Shown: positions 26,851-36,818 of the stretch, in pieces
How positions within the stretch are numbered: the first letter of the stretch is position 1
How the letters are laid out: every line of letters starts with the position of its first letter
From: Saccharophagus degradans 2-40
GTDB taxonomy: Bacteria; Pseudomonadota; Gammaproteobacteria; Pseudomonadales; Cellvibrionaceae
NCBI RefSeq assembly: GCF_000013665.1
Contig: NC_007912.1
Span: forward strand, 4,463,684 to 4,527,683
Length of the DNA: 64,000 bases
Direction: 5' to 3'
Notes under the pieces: generated by a model
Seen by the model: only the letters and a program-made list of their open reading frames with translations
Told to the model about the DNA's origin: nothing
The model's database searches: none
Position numbers and translations under genes: made by a program

Positions 26851-27105
26851 GCTTACATTCAGCCTAACTGTTTTCGCAACCGCCCCCTACTAAGCAACTA
26901 AGCACCGCTCGCCTACCTTCTGTAATCATCCCCCCATAATTAACTTTTTTCCAATTAAACGCCTTTTGTCACACTAACCTTCTAATTTTTCTACTATCTT
27001 TATAGGTTTGAACAACAACATAAAAGAAAAACCATTTAACCATTCGCAACGACCTTTGCTAAACACTTAATAAACACTACACCGCTACCCAGCAAGGACC
27101 GGCAC
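26851..27105. other. Intergenic region before the ergothioneine operon
   Basis: AT-rich gap with no supported gene (the full nfeD-egtB gap is 324 bases). A TTGTCA occurs near 26967, but the -10 partner is weak. The egtB promoter should lie here. Confidence 0.3.
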
Positions 27106-28422
27106 ATGACCACCAAGCAGGACAAAAGCGACACATCGGCACATGTTCACGCGGCACATGCTCACGCGATATTGTTAGAGCGCCTGTTAGCGGTGCGCAA
27201 GCGCACAGAACAATTGTGCCAAACACTCTCAGATGCCGACGCCACGGCGCAATCTATGGATGATGCCAGCCCCGCCAAATGGCATTTGGCACACACCAGC
27301 TGGTTCTTCGAAGAGTTTCTTTTTGCCCCCGCCCTTGGCGAACAAGCGCGCTTTCATCCGCGCTATAGCTACTTATTTAATTCCTATTACGATGGCGTAG
27401 GCAATCGCCACGCGCGCCCACAGCGCGGTTTACTCACGCGGCCTAGCCTCGCCGAAATATTAGAATATCGCGCCCATGTAGATAACTTATTCGCCACACT
27501 CTTTGCCAGCTTAACTCCACAGCAATTTTCTCTTATAGAGCTAGGCATAGCCCACGAGCAACAACACCAAGAATTATTACTAACCGATATTCTGCATTTG
27601 TTTTCACACAACCCTTTGGCACCTGCGCTACAGCCAAAGGTAGCAGCACCACTAGCCGCAATTGCCAGCAACACTACCCCGCCATTAAATTGGGTGACAT
27701 TTGAAGGGGGTTTAATAGAGATAGGGGCAACCGCTACGCATTTTTGTTTTGATTGCGAACTACCCAAACACAAGCAATACCTAACGCCATTCGCCTTGGC
27801 GAGCCGCGCAGTTACCAATAGGGAGTGGCTGGCTTTTATTAATGATGGCGGTTACAGCAACCCACTTGTTTGGCTCTCGGACGGCTACGCCACTGCCGTT
27901 AAAAATAATTGGCAAGCCCCGCTGTATTGGCAGCAACAGGCTGACGGCGAATGGCATACGTTTACCTTGCACGGGGCCAGCCCACTGCAATTGGATGCAC
28001 CCGTGTGCCACATTAGTTTTTACGAAGCCGACGCTTATGCCCGCTGGGCTGGCGCGCGCTTACCCACCGAGGCCGAATGGGAGCATGCCGTAGGCAATAG
28101 TGCAGTGGAAGGCAATTTTGCCAACAGCGATTTAATTATGCCAAAACCACAAAAATCAGCCGCCAATAAAAATGTACTTACAGGCATGTTTGGCGATGTA
28201 TGGGAGTGGACCGCCAGCGCCTTTGCCCCCTACCCTAACTTTAAAGTTGCCGAAGGGGCAGTAGGTGAATACAACGGTAAATTTATGAGCGGCCAGATGG
28301 TATTGCGCGGTGGGTCTTGCGCCACACCACCTGACCATATGCGCGCCAGTTACCGCAATTTTTTTCACCCAGATAAGCGCTGGCAATTTTCGGGCCTGCG
28401 TTTAGCGAAAGGTGCAAACTAA
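27106..28422 (+). CDS. egtB: Ergothioneine biosynthesis sulfoxide synthase EgtB
   Basis: A 438-residue non-heme iron enzyme that joins trimethylhistidine (hercynine) to a thiol substrate with O2. The N-terminal DinB-like domain carries the three iron ligands: His63 in [12 protein letters not shown], and H150/H154 in HEQQHQE. The C-terminal half is the formylglycine-generating/C-type-lectin fold, with [20 protein letters not shown] and [22 protein letters not shown]. It is the first gene of egtB-egtD-egtE-like. No egtA or egtC accompanies it, so it may use cysteine directly rather than gamma-glutamylcysteine. Confidence 0.92.
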   Translation: MTTKQDKSDTSAHVHAAHAHAILLERLLAVRKRTEQLCQTLSDADATAQSMDDASPAKWHLAHTSWFFEEFLFAPALGEQARFHPRYSYLFNSYYDGVGNRHARPQRGLLTRPSLAEILEYRAHVDNLFATLFASLTPQQFSLIELGIAHEQQHQELLLTDILHLFSHNPLAPALQPKVAAPLAAIASNTTPPLNWVTFEGGLIEIGATATHFCFDCELPKHKQYLTPFALASRAVTNREWLAFINDGGYSNPLVWLSDGYATAVKNNWQAPLYWQQQADGEWHTFTLHGASPLQLDAPVCHISFYEADAYARWAGARLPTEAEWEHAVGNSAVEGNFANSDLIMPKPQKSAANKNVLTGMFGDVWEWTASAFAPYPNFKVAEGAVGEYNGKFMSGQMVLRGGSCATPPDHMRASYRNFFHPDKRWQFSGLRLAKGAN

Positions 28423-28425
28423 AAA

Positions 28426-28454
28426 TAGAGTGAACATAAAAGTAGAGTGAACAT
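28426..28454. repeat. Two-copy 17-bp direct repeat between egtB and egtD
   Basis: TAGAGTGAACAT occurs at 28426-28437 and 28443-28454, period 17, within the 83-base egtB-egtD spacer. It could be a recent local duplication. Confidence 0.6.
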
Positions 28455-28505
28455 CTAGTCATTAATTTTTGCGCACCATCTAATACACACGAAGAGGACA
28501 AACCC

Positions 28506-29462
28506 ATGCTAGCGGAAAAGCACCCACCAGCAAGTAGTGAACTGGACGCATTCGAACAAGATGTAATACATGGATTAAGCCAGCAGCAAAAAACCTTACC
28601 CTGCCGCTGGTTATACGACGACAGAGGCTCGCAGCTTTTCGAGCGCATCACGCAATTACCCGAGTACTACCCCACTCGCACAGAAACGGCCATTTTAAAA
28701 AATTGCGTTAGCGACTTGGCACAGCATATTGGCCCGCAGGCGGCACTTATTGAATACGGCGCAGGAGCATCGGTAAAAACCCAAATTTTATTAAAGCACC
28801 TTACCCACTTAAGTGCCTACGTACCTATAGATGTATCTGGCGATTTTTTAGAAGATACTGCGCAACGGCTCCAACAAACTTTCAGCCATTTAAATATCCA
28901 ACCTGTAATTGCCGACTTTACCAGCCCGTTTACGCTGCCAGCGCTCGGCAACAGCCGCTCAAAAGTGGGATTTTTCCCTGGGTCTACCATTGGCAATTTA
29001 AGCGATGATGAAATCCATAGCTTTTTGACCGCGGCTCACCAACACCTTGGCGACAACCGACAATTTATTTTAGGGTTCGATTTACATAAATCAGCCGATA
29101 TTCTTATCCCCGCGTACAACGACGCTGCGGGTGTAACTGCCTGTTTTAATTTAAACCTACTAGACAGAATTAACCGCGAGCTTAATGCGAACTTTTCTAC
29201 CGGCGGTTTTAAACACGACGCCCGCTGGAACGAAAACGAGTCGCGTATTGAAATGCATTTAGTAAGTATTGCTAAGCAACGCATTACTATTGCAGGTAAA
29301 ACTATAGAATTCGAAAAAGGCGAATCAATTCACACAGAAAATTCGCGCAAGTTTTGTTTAGATAGCATTAAAACCTTATGCCACAACGCTAACTGGGCTA
29401 TGCGAAAGGTGTGGATGGATAGCGACAACCTATTCGCTGTAGCGCTGATGGAACCCTTGTAA
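28506..29462 (+). CDS. egtD: L-histidine N-alpha-methyltransferase EgtD
   Basis: A 318-residue SAM-dependent enzyme that trimethylates histidine to hercynine, the first step of ergothioneine synthesis. Family features are the entry LPCRWLYDDRGSQLFERIT near residue 33, the SAM-binding EYGAGASVKTQ near residue 83, FFPGSTIGNLSDDE near residue 157 and FDLHKSADILIPAYND near residue 193. A ribosome site GAAGAGGA precedes the ATG. The stop overlaps the next start by one base (TAATG). Confidence 0.94.
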   Translation: MLAEKHPPASSELDAFEQDVIHGLSQQQKTLPCRWLYDDRGSQLFERITQLPEYYPTRTETAILKNCVSDLAQHIGPQAALIEYGAGASVKTQILLKHLTHLSAYVPIDVSGDFLEDTAQRLQQTFSHLNIQPVIADFTSPFTLPALGNSRSKVGFFPGSTIGNLSDDEIHSFLTAAHQHLGDNRQFILGFDLHKSADILIPAYNDAAGVTACFNLNLLDRINRELNANFSTGGFKHDARWNENESRIEMHLVSIAKQRITIAGKTIEFEKGESIHTENSRKFCLDSIKTLCHNANWAMRKVWMDSDNLFAVALMEPL

Positions 29463-30703
29463 TGCACAGCGGTAAGCAAGACAATTGGTTAAGCCTTAGG
29501 GAAGATATTCCCGCCTGCACGAATAGTGTTTATTTAAATAGCGCTGGCGCTTCTCCCACCCATAGCGCTACGCACCATGTTATGGTGGCGCACTTGCAAC
29601 TCGAGCGAGAGCTGGGCGGCTATCAAGCGGCCATAAAAGCCATGCCTGCTATAGAAGCTTTTTACACTAACATTGGCACACTTATAAATGCGCAGCCCCA
29701 CGAAATAAGCTACTGCGAAAACGCAACGCGCGCTTGGCAAATGGCATTTTATGCATTGAACTTAACCAAAGGCGATAGAGTAATTACTCATATTTCGGAA
29801 TACAGTTCGAATTTAATAGCCATGCAGCATCGCGCCGAGCGCGACGGTATTATTATTGATATGGCACCAAGCCTTACAGATGGCACTATCGATACCGCCA
29901 ACCTTGAACAACTTATCACCCCCCGCACCAAAGTGATTGCCATCACCCATATTGCCATGCACTTAGGAATGGTTAACCCAGTAAACAACATTGGCGAAAT
30001 AGCGAATCGACACAACTTAATTTTTATGCTCGACGCCTGCCAATCTTTAGGCCAGCGGGTAATTAACGTAGAAAATATTGGCTGCCACATTCTTACTGCA
30101 ACGGGTAGAAAATTTTTACGCGGCCCCAGAGGCACAGGGTTGCTGTATGTAAATGCCAGCATACTACCTACATTACAGCCCGCTTTTATCGACAACCTTT
30201 CTGCTACTTGGCAAGCAGACGGCAGCTTTTGCCTAAGCCAAACCAATACGCGTTTTGAAAGCTGGGAACGCAATATTAGTGGTATGTTAGGGCTCGCCAA
30301 GGCGGTAGAAATACTTAATCAAATTGGCCCACACGGTGCGCAAGCGCGTGTAAGTGAGCTTGCTAGCTACGCGGTTACTTCACTCACCGGCAGCCGTTTC
30401 ACCACCTTCGAATCGACTTGCGAATCGACAGACAAAACCCCGCGCGAAACAGCCAGCGACAAACTCTCTGGCATTATTACCCTTAAGCTAGAACACACGG
30501 TCAACCCATTCGATATTGCACAACAGCTTGAGCAACAAGGCGTGCACCTATCGGTAATTAAACGCCAGCAGGCTTTCCCTTACTTTCGTTTTAGGCATGT
30601 CGAGCAGGAGGGGATTATTAGAATAGGGTTGCATTACTTTAATACACATGCGGATATCGACTTTTTAAACACTCAACTACAAGCAATTGCGCCCAACACT
30701 TAA
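29462..30703 (+). CDS. egtE: PLP-dependent class V aminotransferase-fold enzyme, EgtE-like
   Basis: A 413-residue protein of the NifS/EgtE fold. It has YLNSAGASPT at the N-terminus, a cofactor-stacking ENATRAWQMAF, the PLP Asp in FMLDACQSLGQ near residue 190 and the Schiff-base Lys in TGRKFLRGPRG (K217). Translationally coupled to egtD. In mycobacteria EgtE performs the C-S lyase step that releases ergothioneine from hercynylcysteine sulfoxide. The same role is inferred here from operon position; the substrate is not visible in the sequence. Confidence 0.8.
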   Translation: MHSGKQDNWLSLREDIPACTNSVYLNSAGASPTHSATHHVMVAHLQLERELGGYQAAIKAMPAIEAFYTNIGTLINAQPHEISYCENATRAWQMAFYALNLTKGDRVITHISEYSSNLIAMQHRAERDGIIIDMAPSLTDGTIDTANLEQLITPRTKVIAITHIAMHLGMVNPVNNIGEIANRHNLIFMLDACQSLGQRVINVENIGCHILTATGRKFLRGPRGTGLLYVNASILPTLQPAFIDNLSATWQADGSFCLSQTNTRFESWERNISGMLGLAKAVEILNQIGPHGAQARVSELASYAVTSLTGSRFTTFESTCESTDKTPRETASDKLSGIITLKLEHTVNPFDIAQQLEQQGVHLSVIKRQQAFPYFRFRHVEQEGIIRIGLHYFNTHADIDFLNTQLQAIAPNT

Positions 30704-30719
30704 ATTTATTTACTGGTAA

Positions 30720-31583
30720 TTAGTTTGCATATGGCGCAATAGAAAATGGATTCACCAGCTCGATAATAGTGTTGCCCTTTTGCTGCAGTAGTTTCTCTCC
30801 CTCTTTAAAACTGCGCACGCCATCATAGAGTTTTTGGTAACTGCCATCGGCAATGGCCGCGAGTAAACCGGTACGCACGCACGCTGCCAATTTTTTATCG
30901 TCGTTTCGCACAAAGAAATAAACCGGTAACTCATAGTGAAAATAAAGATTAGGCACGGGGGCTATATCTTGGTCTGCAGCTTGACTGAGCTCGTCCCACA
31001 ACTGATCTAGTCCTCTTGAGGCAAAACCAAAGCGACCGTGCTCTAGCATGGGGTACATGGTATTAAAATCGGAGAAGGTAATCACTTTAAAACCATTAGC
31101 AGCCAACACCTTGGAATCGATCCAATGGTAGGCAGAACCTACTGAATATTTTTGCAATGCTGTTAAGTTACTATTTTGGAATTCTTCTATTCGGCTTTTT
31201 TTAACTACAATAGCGCGATAGCCGTTTAACCCTTTTAATAAATCTATTTTTATTGGCTGCAGCTCAGTTTCGCGCACATAACTCGATACCCCCCAAATAA
31301 TATCCATTTTTTTATTTTCTTTTAGTTGCAAGCGCAGCCGTTCGTAACTCAGCCACTCTTGCTTTTCCTTTAATTCTAAATTGGTGCACTGCGAGCGCGC
31401 GGGATGTAAAGCAATATTGGCTAAATCCCAATAAAAAGTGCGAAAAGGGTTACCACTATTACTGTGGGATTTAGGCATATAAAGGGTGCGTACAGGTTGA
31501 GACTGATTCGCTTGAACAGCAATACTCCCTAGCACTAGCCAGCCAAGCAGCAAAAATAGATTAGCTTGCCAAAATATGTGCAA
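30720..31583 (-). CDS. Periplasmic solute-binding-like protein, copy 1
   Basis: A 287-residue exported protein with a signal peptide (LFLLLGWLVLGSIAVQA) and the bilobed SBP_bac_3-like pattern. The start is TTG at 31583 by the open frame. Shared features with the next gene are FASRGLDQLWDEL, HYELPVYFFVRNDD and LLAAIADGSYQKLYDG, so the two are clear paralogues. No permease or ATPase is adjacent, so it may sense a ligand or be a sensor input rather than an uptake component. The ligand is unknown. Confidence 0.78.
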   Translation of the reverse strand: MHIFWQANLFLLLGWLVLGSIAVQANQSQPVRTLYMPKSHSNSGNPFRTFYWDLANIALHPARSQCTNLELKEKQEWLSYERLRLQLKENKKMDIIWGVSSYVRETELQPIKIDLLKGLNGYRAIVVKKSRIEEFQNSNLTALQKYSVGSAYHWIDSKVLAANGFKVITFSDFNTMYPMLEHGRFGFASRGLDQLWDELSQAADQDIAPVPNLYFHYELPVYFFVRNDDKKLAACVRTGLLAAIADGSYQKLYDGVRSFKEGEKLLQQKGNTIIELVNPFSIAPYAN

Positions 31584-31621
31584 CTCAGCGTCTCACTTTA
31601 AAAAGATACCTAAATGGCGTT

Positions 31622-32509
31622 TTAGGGGGTGATCATATGGGGTTTGATAGTAGCATTGGGGTTTTCTAGCTCAATCACTACCGAATTCATTTTTTTAAAC
31701 TGATCATAGCCATATTTGTGACTAGGCACGTTATAGAATAGGTCATAATAACTACCATCCTCTATAGTCTTAACTAAGCCCCTGTAGATTCTATCTGCCA
31801 ATGCGTGATTATTTTTACGCACAAAATAGTGTACTGGAAGCTTGTAATGCAGCAGTATATTGGGAGCAATAATAAAGCCTTCACTATACTCCAGCTCCTT
31901 CCACACCTCATGCAAACCACGACTAGCGTAATCAAAGCGCCTAAATTTAAGCATGGGCATCATGGTTTCGTAATCCAAAAAACCTACTAGTGGTAACGCA
32001 TTATGCTTTAGCACTTGTGTATCTTGCCAGTGATCGCCAGACCCCACCCTAAATCGTTTTAGGTCATCGATGCTCTTAATATGTTCAAACTCCGCTACGC
32101 GCTTCTCATCAATCAACAATGCCCTATAGGCGTTTAGCCCACGCAAAAGGTCAACCGGCACGGCCAAAAATCGGTTTTCACGTTGACGATTCGAGGTGCT
32201 CCACAGAATATCTACCCCAGCCCCCTGCTCTAACATCAAGCGCATACGCTCGGTACCCAAATAATTGGGCATATGCACAAGCTCGTAGGGGCCATCTTGC
32301 GCCACGGTTTTCGATAACGCCAAATCTAGCAGGGCTACATAGAAATAATTTGTATCGGTGGGGTCTCGAATCTCTACGAAGGGAATAACAAGTGTGAGGT
32401 GCTTACTGTTGCCACCCACATCTTGATCTGCCACCGCAGAAGCACCTGCAAGCAAGCAAAACAGTAGGGCAATCAAGCAGTTAGAATTGGTTCGCTGTAT
32501 TACACGCAT
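31622..32509 (-). CDS. Periplasmic solute-binding-like protein, copy 2
   Basis: A 295-residue paralogue of the next gene downstream on this strand, separated by a 38-base spacer. The signal peptide is CLIALLFCLLAGASAVADQ. Shared motifs include YASRGLHEVWKEL, HYKLPVHYFVRKNN and IEDGSYYDLFYN. Both keep the pattern of a ligand-binding lobe but I see no conserved amino-acid-binding Arg/Asp pair that would name the ligand. The pair arose by tandem duplication. Confidence 0.78.
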   Translation of the reverse strand: MRVIQRTNSNCLIALLFCLLAGASAVADQDVGGNSKHLTLVIPFVEIRDPTDTNYFYVALLDLALSKTVAQDGPYELVHMPNYLGTERMRLMLEQGAGVDILWSTSNRQRENRFLAVPVDLLRGLNAYRALLIDEKRVAEFEHIKSIDDLKRFRVGSGDHWQDTQVLKHNALPLVGFLDYETMMPMLKFRRFDYASRGLHEVWKELEYSEGFIIAPNILLHYKLPVHYFVRKNNHALADRIYRGLVKTIEDGSYYDLFYNVPSHKYGYDQFKKMNSVVIELENPNATIKPHMITP

Positions 32510-32666
32510 TAATACCTCAAGCGCCTAGCAAGCCAATACTCTCCTTAATAAGCTGCCAAACTCTGCGCTAGTTTTTACAAATGTTGAATAATGCCTACAT
32601 AAGCTTAGCAACAATTGCAGCTGCCTGCCGAACCAAATCCTGCGAATAACACCTAAGAGTGAGACC
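32510..32666. other. Upstream region of the solute-binding pair
   Basis: Left part of a 537-base region without genes. Nothing specific is seen; the minus-strand promoter for the solute-binding genes should be here. The rest of the region is the MITE-like element. Confidence 0.3.
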
Positions 32667-32934
32667 TAGGGAACCTCTGAACAACCCCAATCGCTTTTTG
32701 GCTTACAGGCATTTTTGTCCTCTAGGCATTTTATTGAGGCATACTGGTTGTCTGTCGAAATAAAATAACGACGAGGACGAGAATGCCTGAAAGCCCCCTA
32801 GAGCGTGGCCAAAACGTCCATCCGCTTCGTTGTTCTTCTTGCTAAGGACTAAGCCCATTAGCTGCGAAGAACGCCTTGCGGCTGAACGTTTTGGCTCTCG
32901 CAAAAAGCAATTGGGGTTATTCAGAGTTTCTCTA
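32667..32934. mobile_element. MITE-like element, 268 bp, 34-bp terminal inverted repeats
   Basis: The ends 32667-32700 and 32901-32934 are inverted copies at 30 of 34 positions (core CTCTGAAYAACCCCAAT and GCTTTTTG). Inside, GGCATTTTTGTCCTC (from 32709) and GAGGACGAGAATGCC (near 32773) form a second imperfect hairpin, and GGCCAAAACGT pairs with ACGTTTTGG near 32813 and 32886. The element starts TAG and ends CTA, so a TA target duplication is possible. A 78-codon minus frame inside it is not convincing as a gene. This looks like a non-autonomous element or a deleted insertion sequence. Confidence 0.72.
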
Positions 32935-33046
32935 AACAAACTTTTACTTGCTTAGCGCTAGACACCGCAAAGCGTCGCCCATACCATTCGGGAGCGGTTG
33001 CGGTACAAGGAGCTTACTGCGCGCGCAAACTAAAAAGGAGACACAT

Positions 33047-34348
33047 GTGAATCACCCGTTACGCTTATTTTTATTGGCAACCCTCGTAGCCACTACCCTC
33101 GCCGCATGCGGCGGAGGCTCAAAGTCAAAAGAGCCCAGCCGAACAGTTGAGCCAGGAGATTTTGACGATCTCTATGCTTACAAAACGAATTCGCCCTACG
33201 CCAATGTAATAAAGCAATGCGTAAGCGCTGAAGATGTTGATGATGCCTGCACACTAGCGACGTTACCCGTAATAGGCATGGAGGATGAAAAGCCCGATAT
33301 AGCCGCCATTATGGATAGGGTTGTGGTTTCTCACGCGTGGATGGGCGAGCGCTTTGAAGAAGTGCTTAACGCCCTGCCAGCCGAGATGCTTCCCATATTC
33401 CGCGCGGTAACAGCAGTGGTGATTGATGACGACATTCGCCCCGCTTTTTACACCACATTAACAGGTGCCATTTATTTAGACCCAGCCTACCTGTGGACCC
33501 TGCCCAGCGAAGCGCGAACCATTAACCGCAAAGAAGACTACCGAGCAGGTTTTGCCGACCCGCTGGCGTTTCGGTCACGCCACCGCTACGTAATTGGTAA
33601 CAATTACGCCTACCGCTGGGTATCTCTAGAAAATGCCACAAGCAGTCGCCGCGTGGACGACATATTGGTACTTATTGCCAACTTAATACTGCATGAGCTT
33701 GCGCACGCCAACGACAACTTTCCCCCAGGAAGTTACGCAAACCTCGACCCTCAGAGTAAAATCGCATATCAAGCTGGTGCACGGTCATCTATAGGTATCT
33801 CTCAGCGACTAACCAACAGCGACCCACTCACCTCAAGCACCCTCTATTCCTTAGCAGGGGTAATGTACAGAGGCGTAAGCCCAACCGCGTCCGACCTTGC
33901 CATAACCGGTGCAGAAGTAGGCGCGGCATTTGAAGTGGACGCCGCAGCCGATGACTACGCCTATACCTCGCAATTTGAAGATGTGGCCATGCTGTTTGAA
34001 GAAGCCATGATGAAATACTTCTTTAATGCCGATCACGACGTAGCCTACACCACAGCCCCCCAAGAAGGGGAAGAAGGCTTGTGCTCAGGCTACCCAATGG
34101 AATGGGGGGTGCGAAACCGACTTGGCGACAGTGCCGTAAAAGCACGGGCTGAGTTTGTAGTAAACCAAATTTACCCCAACTTAGACACCGAAGTATTTTT
34201 TGAAAACTTCCCCTTGCCACAGGATTTAAATCTAGACGGCAATTGGTGTGACTCTATAGTGTTAAACAGCAATAGCGCCGCAAGAAGAGAGAAGCCTCAA
34301 ACCGACAATCAAGTCGACCCAAGCTATATCGACCGGCCGTTTAGATAA
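33047..34348 (+). CDS. Lipoprotein with a HELAH zinc-metallopeptidase-like motif
   Basis: A 433-residue protein. The GTG at 33047 is the start because AAGGAG lies about 7 bases upstream and a lipoprotein signal follows (VNHPLRLFLLATLVATTLAAC, Cys21). The frame is open back to 32948 but that part has no signal. ILHELAHANDN near residue 214-224 is an HExxH zinc-binding motif (H216, E217, H220); a third ligand is not obvious, though Glu/Asp-rich EVGAAFEVDAAADDYAY near residue 288 could contribute. I do not recognise the family. It is followed by a bidirectional terminator. Confidence 0.7.
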   Translation: MNHPLRLFLLATLVATTLAACGGGSKSKEPSRTVEPGDFDDLYAYKTNSPYANVIKQCVSAEDVDDACTLATLPVIGMEDEKPDIAAIMDRVVVSHAWMGERFEEVLNALPAEMLPIFRAVTAVVIDDDIRPAFYTTLTGAIYLDPAYLWTLPSEARTINRKEDYRAGFADPLAFRSRHRYVIGNNYAYRWVSLENATSSRRVDDILVLIANLILHELAHANDNFPPGSYANLDPQSKIAYQAGARSSIGISQRLTNSDPLTSSTLYSLAGVMYRGVSPTASDLAITGAEVGAAFEVDAAADDYAYTSQFEDVAMLFEEAMMKYFFNADHDVAYTTAPQEGEEGLCSGYPMEWGVRNRLGDSAVKARAEFVVNQIYPNLDTEVFFENFPLPQDLNLDGNWCDSIVLNSNSAARREKPQTDNQVDPSYIDRPFR

Positions 34349-34370
34349 TTCATTCACAATCTAGCAACAA

Positions 34371-34405
34371 TAAAAAAGGGGTAGTCATAAAGCTACCCCT
34401 TTTTG
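34371..34405. terminator. Bidirectional Rho-independent terminator
   Basis: A GGGGTAG/CTACCCC stem (34378-34384 and 34393-34399) is preceded by AAAAAA and followed by TTTTT, so it works in both directions. It separates the convergent lipoprotein gene and tex. Confidence 0.85.
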
Positions 34406-34447
34406 TGACGATCAAGTAATTGCTATCAAACAACCACTTAAATAACG

Positions 34448-36766
34448 TTACTTTTTCTTGTTAAGCGCCTGCTGAAACAGTGCTGCCATGGTGCCTGAAG
34501 GCTGAGCAGCTTGCTGTTTGGTGTTGTGACGACGCGCCTGTTTCGCGCCCTGACCACCGGCTCCGCCAGCTGGGCGACCTGTTACCTTTTCACCTGGCTC
34601 ATCGTCCATACGCATAGACATGGCGATTCGCTTGCGCGGCACATCCACTTCCATCACTTTAACTTTCACAATGTCGCCGGCTTTTACCACTTCGCGGGGG
34701 TCTTTAACAAAAGTGTTTGAAAGTGCAGAAATATGTACCAAACCATCTTGATGCACACCTACATCGACAAACGCGCCGAAGTTAGTCACGTTAGTTACCG
34801 TGCCTTCCAAAATCATACCCGGCTCCAAATCTTTTATGGTTTCAACACCATCTTGGAATTGCGCCGTTTTAAACTCTGGGCGCGGATCGCGACCGGGTTT
34901 TTCTAGCTCGGCAATAATATCGGTCACCGTAGGTAAACCAAATTGCTCGTTGGTGTACTCTGCAGGTTTTAGACTGCGTAAAAAGCCCGCATCGCCAATT
35001 AAACCGCGCAATTCGCGTTGGTTTTTCGCGGCGATTTGCTCTACCACCGTATACGACTCGGGGTGAACACCAGAGGCATCCAATGGGTTTTCTGCCCCAG
35101 CAATACGCAAGAAGCCGGCAGCCTGCTCAAACGCTTTGGCCCCCAAGCGACTTACTTCTTTGAGTTGCTCACGGCTTTTAAAACCACCGTTTTTGTGGCG
35201 GAACTCCACAATATTGTTGGCGATAGAAGAGCTTAGGCCCGACACCCGCGCCAATAGTGGCGCCGAAGCGGTGTTGATTTCCACCCCCACACCGTTCACA
35301 CAATCTTCTACTACGGCATCTAGCGACTTAGCCAAACGGCTTTGTGATACATCGTGCTGGTACTGGCCCACACCAATCGATTTAGGGTCAATTTTCACAA
35401 GCTCGGCTAGCGGGTCTTGCAGACGACGAGCAATGGAAATAGCGCCGCGAATCGTAACATCCAAATCTGGGAATTCTTTCGCAGCAAACTCAGATGCAGA
35501 GTAAACCGACGCACCCGCCTCGTTCACCATTACTTTTTGCGCTTTAATATCTTTGTGCTTTTTAAGTAAATCCCCCACAAATTTATCGGTCTCGCGGCTA
35601 GCAGTACCGTTACCAATCGCAATTAAGCCCACGTTATGTTTTTTACATAAAGCCACAATCACAGCTTCTGCTTCGGCGATGCGGTTTTGCGGAGGTGTAG
35701 GGAATATAGCACCGTGATCTAATATTTCACCGGTAGCGCCAACAACCGCCAGTTTTACACCCGTGCGCAAACCAGGGTCTAAACCAATAGTCACTTTTTG
35801 CCCTGCAGGAGCTGCAAGCAACAAGTCTTTTAGGTTGTGGGCAAATACATCAATAGCATCCGCCTCTGCACGCTCGCGCAATTCACTAAATAAGTCTGTT
35901 TCTAAGTGCGTGCTTAATTTTACTCGCCAAGTCCAACGCACCACTTCGGCAAGCCATGCATCCGCAGGGCGGCCTTGGTCTTCTATTTGCCAGTGAGAGG
36001 CAACCATAGTCTCACACGGGTGACGCTGACCTGGCTCTAGCTCATTATCTAAGGTAAGCACCATCGTAAGCACGCCTTCATTGCGGCCGCGGAACATAGC
36101 CAGTGCGCGGTGCGAAGGGGTATTGGCCAACGGCTCTTTGTGCTCAAAATAATCTTGGAATTTCGCGCCCTCAGCCTCTTTGCCCTCAACCACGGCAGCA
36201 CTTATATAACCTTCTTGCTTTAGGAATTGACGCATCTTGTTAAGCAGAACGGCATCTTCACTAAAACGCTCCATCAAAATCTGCTTAGCGCCATCAAGCG
36301 CCGACTTAATATCGGTAATTTTATGCTCTTCGTTAAAGTAGGCTTGCGCTTCGGTTTCTGGCACCAGGCTTGGGTTGGCCAACAGAGCATCGGCTAATGG
36401 CTCTAACCCTGCTTCGCGAGCAATTTGCGCTTTGGTGCGACGCTTGGGTTTGTAGGGCAGGTATAAATCTTCTAACTGTGTTTTTGTCTCGGCACCTTTA
36501 ATTTGCTGCTCTAACTCGGGGGTGAGTTTTTCTTGCTCAGCGATGGATTTAAGAATGGTGTCGCGGCGGTCTTCCATCTCGCGCAGGTAGGTTAAGCGCT
36601 CTTCTAAGTTACGCAGCTGAGTATCGTCTAGCCCGCCGGTAACCTCTTTGCGGTAACGCGAAATAAAAGGCACGGTAGAGCCTTCATCAAGCAGGGCCAC
36701 CGCGGCCTCAACCTGTCGCTGCTGTACATTGAGTTCATCGGCAATACGATTGTAAATTTGCTGCAT
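34448..36766 (-). CDS. tex: Tex RNA-binding transcription accessory protein
   Basis: A 772-residue protein with the Tex layout. It has an N-terminal helical domain ([17 protein letters not shown] near residue 33), the YqgF/RNase H-like domain ([18 protein letters not shown] near residue 325), helix-hairpin-helix segments ([19 protein letters not shown] near residue 500) and a C-terminal S1 RNA-binding domain ([18 protein letters not shown] near residue 652). A basic, Gly/Gln-rich tail ([16 protein letters not shown]) follows. Tex binds nucleic acids and is implicated in transcription and RNA turnover. AGGA precedes the ATG. Confidence 0.95.
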   Translation of the reverse strand: MQQIYNRIADELNVQQRQVEAAVALLDEGSTVPFISRYRKEVTGGLDDTQLRNLEERLTYLREMEDRRDTILKSIAEQEKLTPELEQQIKGAETKTQLEDLYLPYKPKRRTKAQIAREAGLEPLADALLANPSLVPETEAQAYFNEEHKITDIKSALDGAKQILMERFSEDAVLLNKMRQFLKQEGYISAAVVEGKEAEGAKFQDYFEHKEPLANTPSHRALAMFRGRNEGVLTMVLTLDNELEPGQRHPCETMVASHWQIEDQGRPADAWLAEVVRWTWRVKLSTHLETDLFSELRERAEADAIDVFAHNLKDLLLAAPAGQKVTIGLDPGLRTGVKLAVVGATGEILDHGAIFPTPPQNRIAEAEAVIVALCKKHNVGLIAIGNGTASRETDKFVGDLLKKHKDIKAQKVMVNEAGASVYSASEFAAKEFPDLDVTIRGAISIARRLQDPLAELVKIDPKSIGVGQYQHDVSQSRLAKSLDAVVEDCVNGVGVEINTASAPLLARVSGLSSSIANNIVEFRHKNGGFKSREQLKEVSRLGAKAFEQAAGFLRIAGAENPLDASGVHPESYTVVEQIAAKNQRELRGLIGDAGFLRSLKPAEYTNEQFGLPTVTDIIAELEKPGRDPRPEFKTAQFQDGVETIKDLEPGMILEGTVTNVTNFGAFVDVGVHQDGLVHISALSNTFVKDPREVVKAGDIVKVKVMEVDVPRKRIAMSMRMDDEPGEKVTGRPAGGAGGQGAKQARRHNTKQQAAQPSGTMAALFQQALNKKK

Positions 36767-36787
36767 AGTGGGAGGATCCTGAAACTT

Positions 36788-36818
36788 ATTCTAGTGACTT
36801 GATAACGCTGAGCGTCAA
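36788..36818 (-). promoter_or_regulatory. Possible promoter of tex
   Basis: On the minus strand TTGACG (36813-36818) and TAGAAT (36788-36793) are 19 bases apart, placing the transcription start about 15 bases before the tex ATG. The spacing is one base longer than ideal. Confidence 0.45.

Noticed and set aside
32703..32939. 78-codon minus-strand frame across the MITE-like element
   Set aside because: It spans the repeat, has no ribosome site and no family match; better explained by the element itself.
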